This document shows positions 52,776-60,981 of a stretch of DNA of 64,000 nt, piece by piece. The stretch is from Tritrichomonas musculus (taxonomy: Eukaryota; Parabasalia; Tritrichomonadida; Tritrichomonadidae): contig JAPFFF010000001.1 of NCBI GenBank assembly GCA_039105265.1, forward strand, positions 6,014,001 through 6,078,000, written 5' to 3'. Position 1 is the first letter of the stretch. Each line of letters opens with the position of its first letter. Below the pieces are notes generated by a model that made no database searches, was not told the DNA's origin, and saw nothing but the letters and a program-made list of their open reading frames with translations. Made by a program: the position numbers and the translations under genes.

Positions 52776-54065
52776 ATGACAATTGCGTTATACGCTTACA
52801 AATCTAAAGAAACTGAAATTTTTAATGACAAGGGATTTAAGATTTTCATTGGTGAAGATGATGAAGGAAACGAACAAATAAATATCACTAATGATGATAA
52901 TGATACAATTAAATTCAATTGTATTTACAACAAGGATGAAGTTAATGATTTGGTATCAACTGGAACAAACGACCCTGAATATTTGAAGAAAACAGCATTA
53001 AGTGGAGTTAATGAAGTATTGAAAGCATTAATAACATATCATAGTTTGAAATACGCTAATGATAAACTAAATGTGATTGACAAAAATGTTAAAACATCAT
53101 CAAATGCATTGTTGGAATTGTGGCAATGGACGAATTCAAATATGTTTGAAATTAATAATGTTATTAATGCTATTATTGATGCTGTGAATGATATTAATAG
53201 CTGTCATTGTATGGATGAAGGAGGATTACATGACCAATTAACATCATTAGCAGGATTAGTGAATAATCTCGATGGATATATAACATCAACGATTAATCCA
53301 GAGATACAAAACATATGGCAATCGTTTTCTAATTTTAGCACTAGAGTTTGGGGTTCTAATGCTGAACAAATTATGGCACCATTGGATAAAATAGAAACAG
53401 TGTACAGTGAAGGCAAATCAGCATTGACAACTGAGTTATCGAAAATATGGGCTCCATCAAATGATGAAACTGAAAAATCATATGATATTGTAGACCCAAG
53501 CCAAAAAATAAAAGATTTATCAATTCCTATCATTGATGACCCGATGCAAAGACCATTTGATGAATCAAAACCGATTTATGGAAAAATGAATATGCCTTAT
53601 GATTTGCAAGTTAACGGATTGATTAATGGTGTTGACATTAATGATTTGAAGCCAGTTGAAAGCAATTTTAGACCATTCCCAGGTTATGAATATTATTATA
53701 TTGAAAATGATGATGTATACACTAATGATTATATTTATAATTCGATTGAATGTAAGAAATTAAGCATCAAACACATACCATCAACGACAATAAATAAATT
53801 GAAGACAATAAAAAATAAATTAAATGTGTTTCGAATTGTGTTGAGAAAAAATGAAATCATTGATGAGTCTGGAGCATTTATGAAAGATTTTTATATATAC
53901 GTTGATGAAAATAAATTATATTGTCCAGTTATTACGATTCATTCACAAACACCGTTGACGTATATTGTTAATCATGAAGTTGTAGATTGGAATGATGAAC
54001 CATTTATAGCTATTGATAAACAATCATCAATTGAATTAATGAAATATTATCTGCAGAGTAGTTAA
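52776..54065 (+). CDS. Fibre-like structural protein of element B (429 aa)
   Basis: An ATG lies at 52767, but alignment with element C (MTIALYAYKS against MSLALYSAKS) favours 52776. Shared parts: IGEDDEGNEQINITNDD, FNCIYNKDEV at the N-terminus; YGKMNMPYDLQVNGLINGVD in the middle; and FRIVLRKNEIIDESG, FYIYVDENKLYCPVIT near the C-terminus. The central region is helical. A repeat-like linker followed by a C-terminal beta domain recalls virus and phage fibres, so a role in attachment is inferred. Its partner in C is more than twice as long. Confidence 0.55.
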   Translation: MTIALYAYKSKETEIFNDKGFKIFIGEDDEGNEQINITNDDNDTIKFNCIYNKDEVNDLVSTGTNDPEYLKKTALSGVNEVLKALITYHSLKYANDKLNVIDKNVKTSSNALLELWQWTNSNMFEINNVINAIIDAVNDINSCHCMDEGGLHDQLTSLAGLVNNLDGYITSTINPEIQNIWQSFSNFSTRVWGSNAEQIMAPLDKIETVYSEGKSALTTELSKIWAPSNDETEKSYDIVDPSQKIKDLSIPIIDDPMQRPFDESKPIYGKMNMPYDLQVNGLINGVDINDLKPVESNFRPFPGYEYYYIENDDVYTNDYIYNSIECKKLSIKHIPSTTINKLKTIKNKLNVFRIVLRKNEIIDESGAFMKDFYIYVDENKLYCPVITIHSQTPLTYIVNHEVVDWNDEPFIAIDKQSSIELMKYYLQSS

Positions 54066-55365
54066 GTATAGGCGGTGTCTCATACTTCACCACCGCCTAC
54101 ACGCTTCGCCACCAAGCTCAGGTACACCCTCGCTTGGGCCTCAGCTTCCGGCCAAATACCTACTGAAAAACCTATCGTAAGTACACCCTATCTACATTAG
54201 CTAATTTCCCACCCCCGTCCCTCAAGTTCAAGTACATTGCCGTTTTTCAATTTTTTTTATACAACACTATACAAATGACCACACCATCAGATTTAAAGGT
54301 ATGGAGTAGTTTTTGAGCTTTCTAATGGTGTTTTTTGAATTCTACACCCGAAAATACGGTATTTCTTGTATAGGCACGACTTCGAAATATTGAGTAGAAA
54401 TTGAGTTAATATTTTCTCTCAAATATTTTTATGCCAGAAGTATATTTTTTTCTCTCAAATATTTTGAAAAGATTTTATAAAAATATTCTTAAAAAGTTAA
54501 CTAGACACCAAGATATTTTAATATTATTTTTCACTTTTTGAATTTAAATTTTTATTATTTTGTTATTGATTTTAATTAATTTTTCAAAATTTTTGTTCCA
54601 CTTTTTGAATTTAAATTTTGGCCAGACATTTAGTGTACACCAAGTGCGCACATGGTGCGCACCATTAACAACCTTAAAATTTTCATCAAATTTGAGAAAT
54701 AAAATTTTTTCCTTTAAAATTATAATATTTGTGAAAGAAAATTTTATTAATAAATTGATAGATAAAATTTTTTATTATTTTTACAAGTTTATGGTTATAA
54801 TTTATTAAAATTAATTTTTATAAAAAATGTCGGACTTTCTATTTTTCGAACCATGTAACTTTCCACCAAATATTTCCATTGAGCTATGACCCCATACAAG
54901 AATATTTTTGGATGGTTTATTTTTAAAACTGAATTCTGAATATATTATTTGAGTTATTACAATATATTTCAATATTTATTTGGTTTTATATTTATTCAAA
55001 ATAGAGTTTCCATCTTTGTCTATGCGTGTGTCGTAATGGTTAAACTCCCTACCTAACATCCTAGGTTCGACATATATCCGGAACGCATTTTTTCTGAGTT
55101 ATGAGAAAGAGTGGACTTTGAGTGAAATCTGTGAAAACTTGGATTTGTGGCTAAGTTGTGAGTTGTTCGTTAACAATTATTCCGCAAACAAAAAACTTAT
55201 TGAGTTAAGTTTCCATCTTCCTGATCGAGGCCATTAACTTCCCCTAGTTAACGGACGGCTCCTTTCAATAAGGATTTCATTTGAAGTAGATCTCTTTTAT
55301 AAGTAATTCAGAAAAAGGCCTCTCAGGGTTGGTTTTTGCACTTTTGTTTTTATATTTTTATAAAA
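54066..55365. other. Spacer between elements B and C
   Basis: Starts with a GC-rich hairpin (54069-54099) and a C-rich stretch, then becomes AT-rich. CACTTTTTGAATTTAAATTT occurs twice, at 54532 and 54599. A GTGCGCAC palindrome is doubled near 54634-54655. No gene is seen. The ends of B and C probably lie in this stretch, but long Polinton terminal repeats could not be matched. Confidence 0.45.
54069..54099. repeat. GC-rich hairpin after the fibre-like gene
   Basis: TAGGCGGTG and CACCGCCTA pair as a 9-bp stem around a 13-base loop, 4 bp after the stop codon of element B's last gene. It may be a transcript-end structure or part of the element terminus. Confidence 0.6.
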
Positions 55366-55497
55366 ATGTATCCATCACTTAATCCGGCTGAAGAAACAAC
55401 ACCTATTCCAATTGAATATGCTTACTTTTTAGAAGATGGGGAACGAGATAAAACAAGTCACCTTGAGAGTCATCTGATAAACAAAAATATAAGATGA
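55366..55497 (+). CDS. Short protein of element C (43 aa)
   Basis: ATG start behind a TTTTATATTTTT box. TTPIPIEYAYFLEDGERDK resembles the start of the 87-residue protein of element B. It ends 23 bp before the TIR-bounded cassette. It may be a short version of that protein. Confidence 0.45.
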   Translation: MYPSLNPAEETTPIPIEYAYFLEDGERDKTSHLESHLINKNIR

Positions 55498-55520
55498 TTT
55501 TTTAGTGTTTTTGATCATTA

Positions 55521-56682
55521 GGTGAAGAGGTGAATTGTCACCACATTTTTGTCACCTTCACACTCTATTCACATATTGTGTCCTATGAACGTTTGTTATC
55601 TTCCATTTACCTGTCTGTTCGAGTCTATCTGTTAATTCAGCAAAGGTTAATTTTTGTCCAAACTCTTTGGCATATCTCTGCTGAACATCCTTTAACAATA
55701 ATCTATCAATGCTTGGATAATTGTTCTGCATAAACTTGGTTAAATCGTAATCAGACTCATCAAACTGCCTATCGATTTCTTCCTGTTCAGCTCTCATACG
55801 TTGAACTTCACGCAAAGTATATTCATATAATCTCTGTTTGGCCTCACACTTGCTGCAACGTTTATTGGAACTTGAATTGATATTAAATATTTTAGTATTA
55901 ATCCTAGTAATACAGCATCTAAGCTTCAATAAGGTACAGTAATCAATATGAAATTCATTAACCTTACTTCTTAAGCTCTCATGATTATTATTGTTTTCCA
56001 TATCATACCAGTAATAACAGAATACATCATATATACAGTTAGCGTATCTTTCAATAAACTCTTTATATTTCTCAAAGTCTTCACTCTCCAAAAGTTCACT
56101 TGTACTCATCACTACTTTATCGCACTTCTCATTCATAGCATTGTGGTCACAATAATAACCAACAAACTGTACATTCATTTTACGTAGAAACTTCTTAAGT
56201 TCTGCACTATCTGTCTTTAATACTTCTATTTCATTAAATATTGGTTCAAATGGTTTTGTCTGTGATATTGGCATTATCTTTGGAAGACTTGAAATCATAG
56301 TGAAAACGTCTTTGATATATTTATTGTTGTGCTCAAACTTAACATCATAAGCATCAGGATTATAGTTATTGGTTAGCAAATCCCTCATAATCATTCTCTT
56401 TGTGTTTAATTCCTTCTCACAACTAACTTCCACAAGAGGCTTAATAGGGTTTCCATGAATATCATAATACTTATCAACTTTCCCATTTACATCTGATATT
56501 GGTTTAGGTATTAGGTCAACAAGATATTCATTAACATTGAAGTCTCTCGCGTTCTCCGAGTGTCGAATGAGGCAATCTTGTGTATTTGTTTGCGCTATCA
56601 TTAGGTTTATGTAAATGGATGATAAAAAATTAACTAAAAAAATAAAGGTGACAAAAAATAGGTGACAATTCACCTCTTCACC
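55521..56682. mobile_element. TIR-bounded single-gene cassette (1162 bp)
   Basis: The ends are inverted copies of 38 bp with 35 matches: 55521-55558 and 56645-56682, beginning GGTGAAGAGGTGAATTG and containing two GTCACC units each. Between them is exactly one gene on the minus strand, whose stop codon overlaps the left arm. No short perfect target duplication is evident. CAAAAATAAGATGA-like sequences lie just outside both ends (55482-55507 and 56688-56713) as imperfect direct copies. The cassette ends 26 bp from the polymerase gene. It could be a separate mobile unit inside the Polinton or part of its terminal architecture. Confidence 0.75.
55558..56601 (-). CDS. Gene within the TIR cassette, function unknown (347 aa)
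   Basis: The frame is open upstream to 56790, but the ATG at 56601 (MIAQTNTQDC) lies inside the cassette and follows a CCTTTATTTTTTTAG box in the arm. Notable parts: CSKCEAK (possible metal site) near residue 260, a charged helix (LREVQRMRAEQEEIDRQF) and a C-terminal LTFAELTDRLEQTGKWKITN that looks like a helix-turn-helix. The central part is helical with many Tyr and Cys. No nuclease or transposase triad is obvious. A DNA-binding or recombination role is a guess. Confidence 0.6.
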   Translation of the reverse strand: MIAQTNTQDCLIRHSENARDFNVNEYLVDLIPKPISDVNGKVDKYYDIHGNPIKPLVEVSCEKELNTKRMIMRDLLTNNYNPDAYDVKFEHNNKYIKDVFTMISSLPKIMPISQTKPFEPIFNEIEVLKTDSAELKKFLRKMNVQFVGYYCDHNAMNEKCDKVVMSTSELLESEDFEKYKEFIERYANCIYDVFCYYWYDMENNNNHESLRSKVNEFHIDYCTLLKLRCCITRINTKIFNINSSSNKRCSKCEAKQRLYEYTLREVQRMRAEQEEIDRQFDESDYDLTKFMQNNYPSIDRLLLKDVQQRYAKEFGQKLTFAELTDRLEQTGKWKITNVHRTQYVNRV

Positions 56683-56707
56683 CAAACCAAAAATAAGATG
56701 AAGATTT

Positions 56708-59700
56708 TTAGAATTTGATCTTTCTTGTGAAAACCGGAATATTAATTTGTTGGTAAGAAGATGATTTCTTAAAACAGTTAGCACCATCAAGGAGGTTAAA
56801 TGTTATTTCCTCCCCGTGATACATCCTTTCATATAACTCCTCTACTGTAATACCCATTCGTTTACACTTGTTTAATATACATTGCTTAGGAATTCCTTTC
56901 ATTCTTATGTGATAGCCTTCATTACCTTTTTCATCAACGAGGATATCAAGATAAGATTTCTTTCCTAATGCTATTAATTTTCTAGAATAAACTGATCCAA
57001 TAGCACCTTCAAATGAATCGAAATCACAGTGGAATTGTGTCATTTTCTTACCTATTAATTCTTTATGGTATTTGTTTTTAAAGATTTGTGCAATTCTCGG
57101 TACATCAATTTCTTTTAAATGAAGACTATCACAGTCAGTATAGTAGATGTCTATTCCATTTTGCTCTGCAGTACTCATTACCCTATTCATAAGATGTTTG
57201 CTCCATGACAAGACACTAGCACCAAAATGAGGTAAATTAAAATGACTGTTTATTGGTTTAACCTTCTTAACATATACATTATCAATTGACTTGTTCTCTA
57301 TCACCTCTGTTATGTAATTATAGTTCTTCCATATATATTTAATGGCTTTATCTTTTGGTATACATTTAGTTTCAGTTGTTGTTGCCTTTAGGATAGATTT
57401 TCCGTAAATGGAATTAAGAAGTAGTTTAATGGTTTGTTGCAATGGATTGTTAGCATCTTGGTATCTCCTTCTTAGATTGAACAATTTCTCTATAAATACA
57501 TTAATCTTGTTGTTGAATCCTTTGTCAAAGTAATATCCTCTAATAAACTCATAATCGAAATCATAAAACTCCATCAAGTCCATAAAAGCTCTCTTGTCTA
57601 TGTAATAATTGTTGATAGGATTGTTGTTAAATATTTTTGACCCTTGATCATTCCTACTAAATATTTGACCAAATTTATATGGTTTATCAGCCTTGCACTT
57701 GATCTTCTTGATATTGATTTCAATGAAGAACTGATCAAAATCTAATAATTCTTTCGTAAACATATCCGATGGGCCCGCACGATTAGTACCTGAGGCCTCC
57801 AGGCGAATTACTTCTGGCACTCCTTTAGGTACACCAGACATAATACTCATTGCACTAGGATATAAACTGACTGCATCAAAATCTTGTATCCTTTCCTCTA
57901 TATATTGCTTTTCATTATTAGCTGTCATTGTTCTACCTCCACTAACACATCTCTGAATGAAGTTTTGTGGTTTACCACTAAGTTGATAACACCCATCAAA
58001 GCAACCAAATTTATATGCATAATAGTAGCCAATAGAGCTAATGGATATAAAGTTATGGACATCAAGCATCTTTGTCTTCGTCTGCTTAAATACTTCTACC
58101 AGATCTCTATTAAATTTCTCTACTCCCTTCATCAATACTATGCAATCCAGTTTGCAATAATAGATAGCATACTTCATAATATCAATAGCTCCTCCAACAT
58201 ATGCACCACAAGCTTTTGCATTATCTATTAATTGCTTCCAGTCTTGTTTTATCTGTGTCAATGGTTTCTTGTCTTGGTTCTCTAAGTAATACTGTAGTTG
58301 AAATTCAAGCGCAGAGACAGTTTTCCTATTTATGTTCCTTTCGGTATATATTTTATAGGCCATTACCTCTTTATGAACTGGTAACTGAAACATCTTACCA
58401 AATGAAGCTAATGCAGCAGGGATGATAGAGTAGCTATTGCGGAAAGTTAATCTCTTGTTAGGTTTATACTTTGTCATGACTATTTGCAGAATCGTTCCAC
58501 TTCTCTCTGTTATTTGTACATCCCACCCAGGAGTATTTATAAAGAAACAAGCATCATATTTAAGGTTATGGAAGTAAATGAGAGAATTGTTCTCCAATGA
58601 CTTTAGTAATCTGTCAGCAATATTCTCCCCATCAAATATCATTTTATGAATTAACTCTTTGGTCCTGTACACAGTAATATTTAGATAAGGCATATGGGGT
58701 GATACAGTGGTATTAGTTTCAAAATCAGAATAATAAATCCTACTCCACTCTCTCTCCTTTTTCGTCTCTGATGAATCTATAAGTTTACAGCACAATTCAG
58801 GATCATATTCAAGGTCCGTATAATCCGCTAAGTGAGAGTTGTATTCATTCGTTGCTAAGATATTCATTTCACAGGACTTTATTTCTCTGAACTTTCCTTC
58901 TTTAAATAGCTTGCGAAATATTGCCATAGGTTTAACACCATTTAGGGGTTTATATATCATGTAATGGTTCTTGTACAGTAATAAGTCAACAATTCGGTCA
59001 AACTCTTTGGCCCATGGTCTCTTTCTGGTATCTATTTTTATTTCTTGTTGGTTTACTACATCTTTTCCCTCATTAATCCTTCTTACAACAAAATGGCATT
59101 TAAACTGCTTGGCTATATCGTATATCAAGTTATTGGGGATTAACCTAGTCTTGACCATAAAGCGTAAATAATTAATTTCCTCATCAGTGAATACTCCAGA
59201 CTGAATGCAAGCATATACCAAACAATTGTCTTTATAGTTCTTCTTATCAACTGTCTTGAATATTTGGTATTGTGATAAGTCTAAATCAGAAAGATTAATA
59301 TAAGGGAAGAATCCACCTTCTGGATTATCGCGATAATCTTCGTCGACTTCAACTTCTTCTTCATACAACTTACCTTTATTATCTTCTTTATTAATAGTGA
59401 ATGATGTTTGCTTACCTCTCTTTCTATTTTTAATGAAGAGCAACTGGTATTTTGCAGGGATGAATACATTGCCAACCCAAGGATTATTGTCTGAACAGTC
59501 ATCATTCAAGTCTATTGTCCCTGATATATGTCCTATTGTTGAATCTAATCTTCGTGCCTTGGAAAGTGTAAACCATTTGTATTCCTCACCACCTAATGAT
59601 TCGCTTTTTACTACTATATTCTTCTTATTCTCTTTGTGTAATTGTCTTAATGTTTCAGTGAAAGCAAGTCTCTTATCTTCATCATCACCTATATCTATGT

Positions 59701-59860
59701 CAAATGATATTTCTTTCTTAGCCTTGGTCATGAATTCTTTCAAATATTTCTTGAACTTTCGTTTGTCTCTTACGTCTTTCACCCTTTGCTTATACTCTTT
59801 TCTTGCGTCCGTTCTTGCAGTCGAATAGAGGTCAACTGATATATCAAAGAGGTATGTCAT
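56708..59860 (-). CDS. Protein-primed family-B DNA polymerase of element C (1050 aa)
   Basis: ATG start. An N-terminal domain of about 370 residues may carry the terminal-protein or an OTU-like function (KDNCLVYACIQSGVF, then HFVVRRINEGKDV). Exonuclease motifs: YYSDFETNTT (D about 379), IYFHNLKYDACFF and YYCKLDCIVLMKG. Polymerase motifs: A, DFDAVSLYPSAM (about 662); B, KLLLNSIYGKS; C, YYTDCDSLHL (about 909-911). It lacks the HNH-type module of element B's polymerase. Length fits Polinton polymerases. It copies the element from a protein primer. The frame looks intact, and the gene is flanked by the TIR cassette and the GIY-YIG gene. Confidence 0.93.
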   Translation of the reverse strand: MTYLFDISVDLYSTARTDARKEYKQRVKDVRDKRKFKKYLKEFMTKAKKEISFDIDIGDDEDKRLAFTETLRQLHKENKKNIVVKSESLGGEEYKWFTLSKARRLDSTIGHISGTIDLNDDCSDNNPWVGNVFIPAKYQLLFIKNRKRGKQTSFTINKEDNKGKLYEEEVEVDEDYRDNPEGGFFPYINLSDLDLSQYQIFKTVDKKNYKDNCLVYACIQSGVFTDEEINYLRFMVKTRLIPNNLIYDIAKQFKCHFVVRRINEGKDVVNQQEIKIDTRKRPWAKEFDRIVDLLLYKNHYMIYKPLNGVKPMAIFRKLFKEGKFREIKSCEMNILATNEYNSHLADYTDLEYDPELCCKLIDSSETKKEREWSRIYYSDFETNTTVSPHMPYLNITVYRTKELIHKMIFDGENIADRLLKSLENNSLIYFHNLKYDACFFINTPGWDVQITERSGTILQIVMTKYKPNKRLTFRNSYSIIPAALASFGKMFQLPVHKEVMAYKIYTERNINRKTVSALEFQLQYYLENQDKKPLTQIKQDWKQLIDNAKACGAYVGGAIDIMKYAIYYCKLDCIVLMKGVEKFNRDLVEVFKQTKTKMLDVHNFISISSIGYYYAYKFGCFDGCYQLSGKPQNFIQRCVSGGRTMTANNEKQYIEERIQDFDAVSLYPSAMSIMSGVPKGVPEVIRLEASGTNRAGPSDMFTKELLDFDQFFIEINIKKIKCKADKPYKFGQIFSRNDQGSKIFNNNPINNYYIDKRAFMDLMEFYDFDYEFIRGYYFDKGFNNKINVFIEKLFNLRRRYQDANNPLQQTIKLLLNSIYGKSILKATTTETKCIPKDKAIKYIWKNYNYITEVIENKSIDNVYVKKVKPINSHFNLPHFGASVLSWSKHLMNRVMSTAEQNGIDIYYTDCDSLHLKEIDVPRIAQIFKNKYHKELIGKKMTQFHCDFDSFEGAIGSVYSRKLIALGKKSYLDILVDEKGNEGYHIRMKGIPKQCILNKCKRMGITVEELYERMYHGEEITFNLLDGANCFKKSSSYQQINIPVFTRKIKF

Positions 59861-59915
59861 TTAAGTGTAAATAAGAAATAAAAAAATATCACGCTAAATA
59901 TTTATTAACCCTAAA

Positions 59916-60239
59916 ATGGTAGAATACATATATTTGATTCGTGAAAGGGAATTTTCTTATTCTAATCAACCTGTATACAAAATTGGTAGAACAAATAAGA
60001 TTGCAACAAGAATGGGACAATATCCAAAAGACAGCGAAGTATATATAATTGAAGCAGTAAGTGATTCAGTAAAAGTGGAAAAAGAATTAATAACAATATT
60101 TGAAGAAAATTATTCGAGAGCAACAACAAGAGATGGAACCGCATTTATAGGAAATGAGTACTTTGTTGGGAATGTGAATGAAATGATATATATTATTAGG
60201 ACTTATATCCAATATCATTGTCCCAGAGCTATCATTTAG
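59916..60239 (+). CDS. GIY-YIG/T5orf172-type protein of element C (107 aa)
   Basis: ATG start, 55 bp from the polymerase start and divergent from it. YIYLIRE, VYKIGRTNKIATRMGQYP and a later VKVEKELITIFEENY match the GIY-YIG fold of the T5orf172/MUG113 type, with the Y-K-I-G strand, following R and late E. Such proteins occur in large DNA viruses and phages. It may nick or bind DNA during replication or recombination. The end overlaps the capsid-like gene by 8 bp. Confidence 0.7.
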   Translation: MVEYIYLIREREFSYSNQPVYKIGRTNKIATRMGQYPKDSEVYIIEAVSDSVKVEKELITIFEENYSRATTRDGTAFIGNEYFVGNVNEMIYIIRTYIQYHCPRAII

Positions 60240-60963
60240 TAAGGATGTCATATATATCAGCCTCTTGGCTTGGTTTTATTTTTAAGGTAATGAAGAGAGG
60301 AGATTTTAATATTACTGGTTGAAACATGAAATCGACTAATCTCATTTCCAAATATTTTAATGAATCCGTATTAACTTTTATTTTTATTGGCTTAGTCATG
60401 TCATAGTTAACTATCATTGCCTCTTGATCCATTATCATTGTGTCAATGTTTGCTATAATGCTTGGAGTATATTCTTGGTCTCCAATTGATGAATGAGTTG
60501 CTACCCCCTGTAATGAAACTAAATACAACTTATTGGCAAAATCAAGTATAGGTAGATCAGGTACATTTTTTTCTTCATTAGCTTTTACATCAAATTCCTT
60601 GCAGTTGAACAAACCAGTAATCAATTTCGCTCTATGACTTCCTTCCTTGAATGTAATATTTTCAGTAGGTGTTAATGATATGGTTCTGTTATTGATATTC
60701 TTAAACTCAATTGTTTTCTGACACAGGTTTAGAAATTTGACTAGATATCCAAATGAATAGGCATACATTTCCTCGAAATCAATTCGTACCTCATCATTAG
60801 CTGTTTCAAATATTAAATAATCTTCTGCAGTTGTCATCAATATGTTGGCTTTGGTATTAATAGATGAAACATAGTACTTCACGTATGGACATTTCCATGG
60901 TATATCAATATTAAGTCTTACCGTATTATAATTACCTGGTTGACTCTGAACACTATACAACAT
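60232..60963 (-). CDS. Capsid-like protein of element C, possible penton (243 aa)
   Basis: Homologue of 51999-52757. Shared blocks include LNIDIPWKC, YVSSINT, LITGLFN, FANKLYLVSLQG, YTPSIIANIDTM, SLKYLEMRLVDFM and SPLFITLKIKPS. The beta-rich pattern and size suit a minor capsid (single jelly-roll) protein; structural comparison would be needed to be certain. Divergent from the giant fibre-like gene with an 18-bp spacer. Confidence 0.62.
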   Translation of the reverse strand: MLYSVQSQPGNYNTVRLNIDIPWKCPYVKYYVSSINTKANILMTTAEDYLIFETANDEVRIDFEEMYAYSFGYLVKFLNLCQKTIEFKNINNRTISLTPTENITFKEGSHRAKLITGLFNCKEFDVKANEEKNVPDLPILDFANKLYLVSLQGVATHSSIGDQEYTPSIIANIDTMIMDQEAMIVNYDMTKPIKIKVNTDSLKYLEMRLVDFMFQPVILKSPLFITLKIKPSQEADIYDILTK

Positions 60964-60981
60964 AATTTAATTTCAGATAAA
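60964..60981. promoter_or_regulatory. 18-bp divergent spacer, element C
   Basis: AATTTAATTTCAGATAAA lies between the ATGs at 60963 (-) and 60982 (+). It matches the element B spacer at 13 of 18 positions and in length. Confidence 0.65.

Larger units (their letters stand above)
43335..54065. mobile_element. Polinton/Maverick-type element B, broken
   Basis: Parts from left to right: protein-primed family-B DNA polymerase (-, 43335-46861), small acidic protein (+), 81-residue protein (+), HNH endonuclease (+), small Asn/Gln-rich gene (+), small membrane protein (+), packaging ATPase (+), conserved small protein (-), small genes near 51.0-52.0 kb, capsid-like protein (-) and fibre-like protein (+). 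Polymerase plus HerA/FtsK-like ATPase plus a jelly-roll-type candidate defines the family. A retroviral-type integrase, a protease and a double-jelly-roll major capsid gene were not recognised. About two or three breaks are apparent, mostly at the polymerase end. The age looks moderate, as most small genes are open. Confidence 0.78.

Noticed and set aside
55024-55088. tRNA-like sequence with box A-like TGTCGTAATGG and box B-like GGTTCGA, and TGCGT/ACGCA ends
   Set aside because: The boxes are about 35 bases apart instead of about 44, and no T-arm or anticodon arm can be formed. It may be a decayed tRNA piece but is not supported as a gene.
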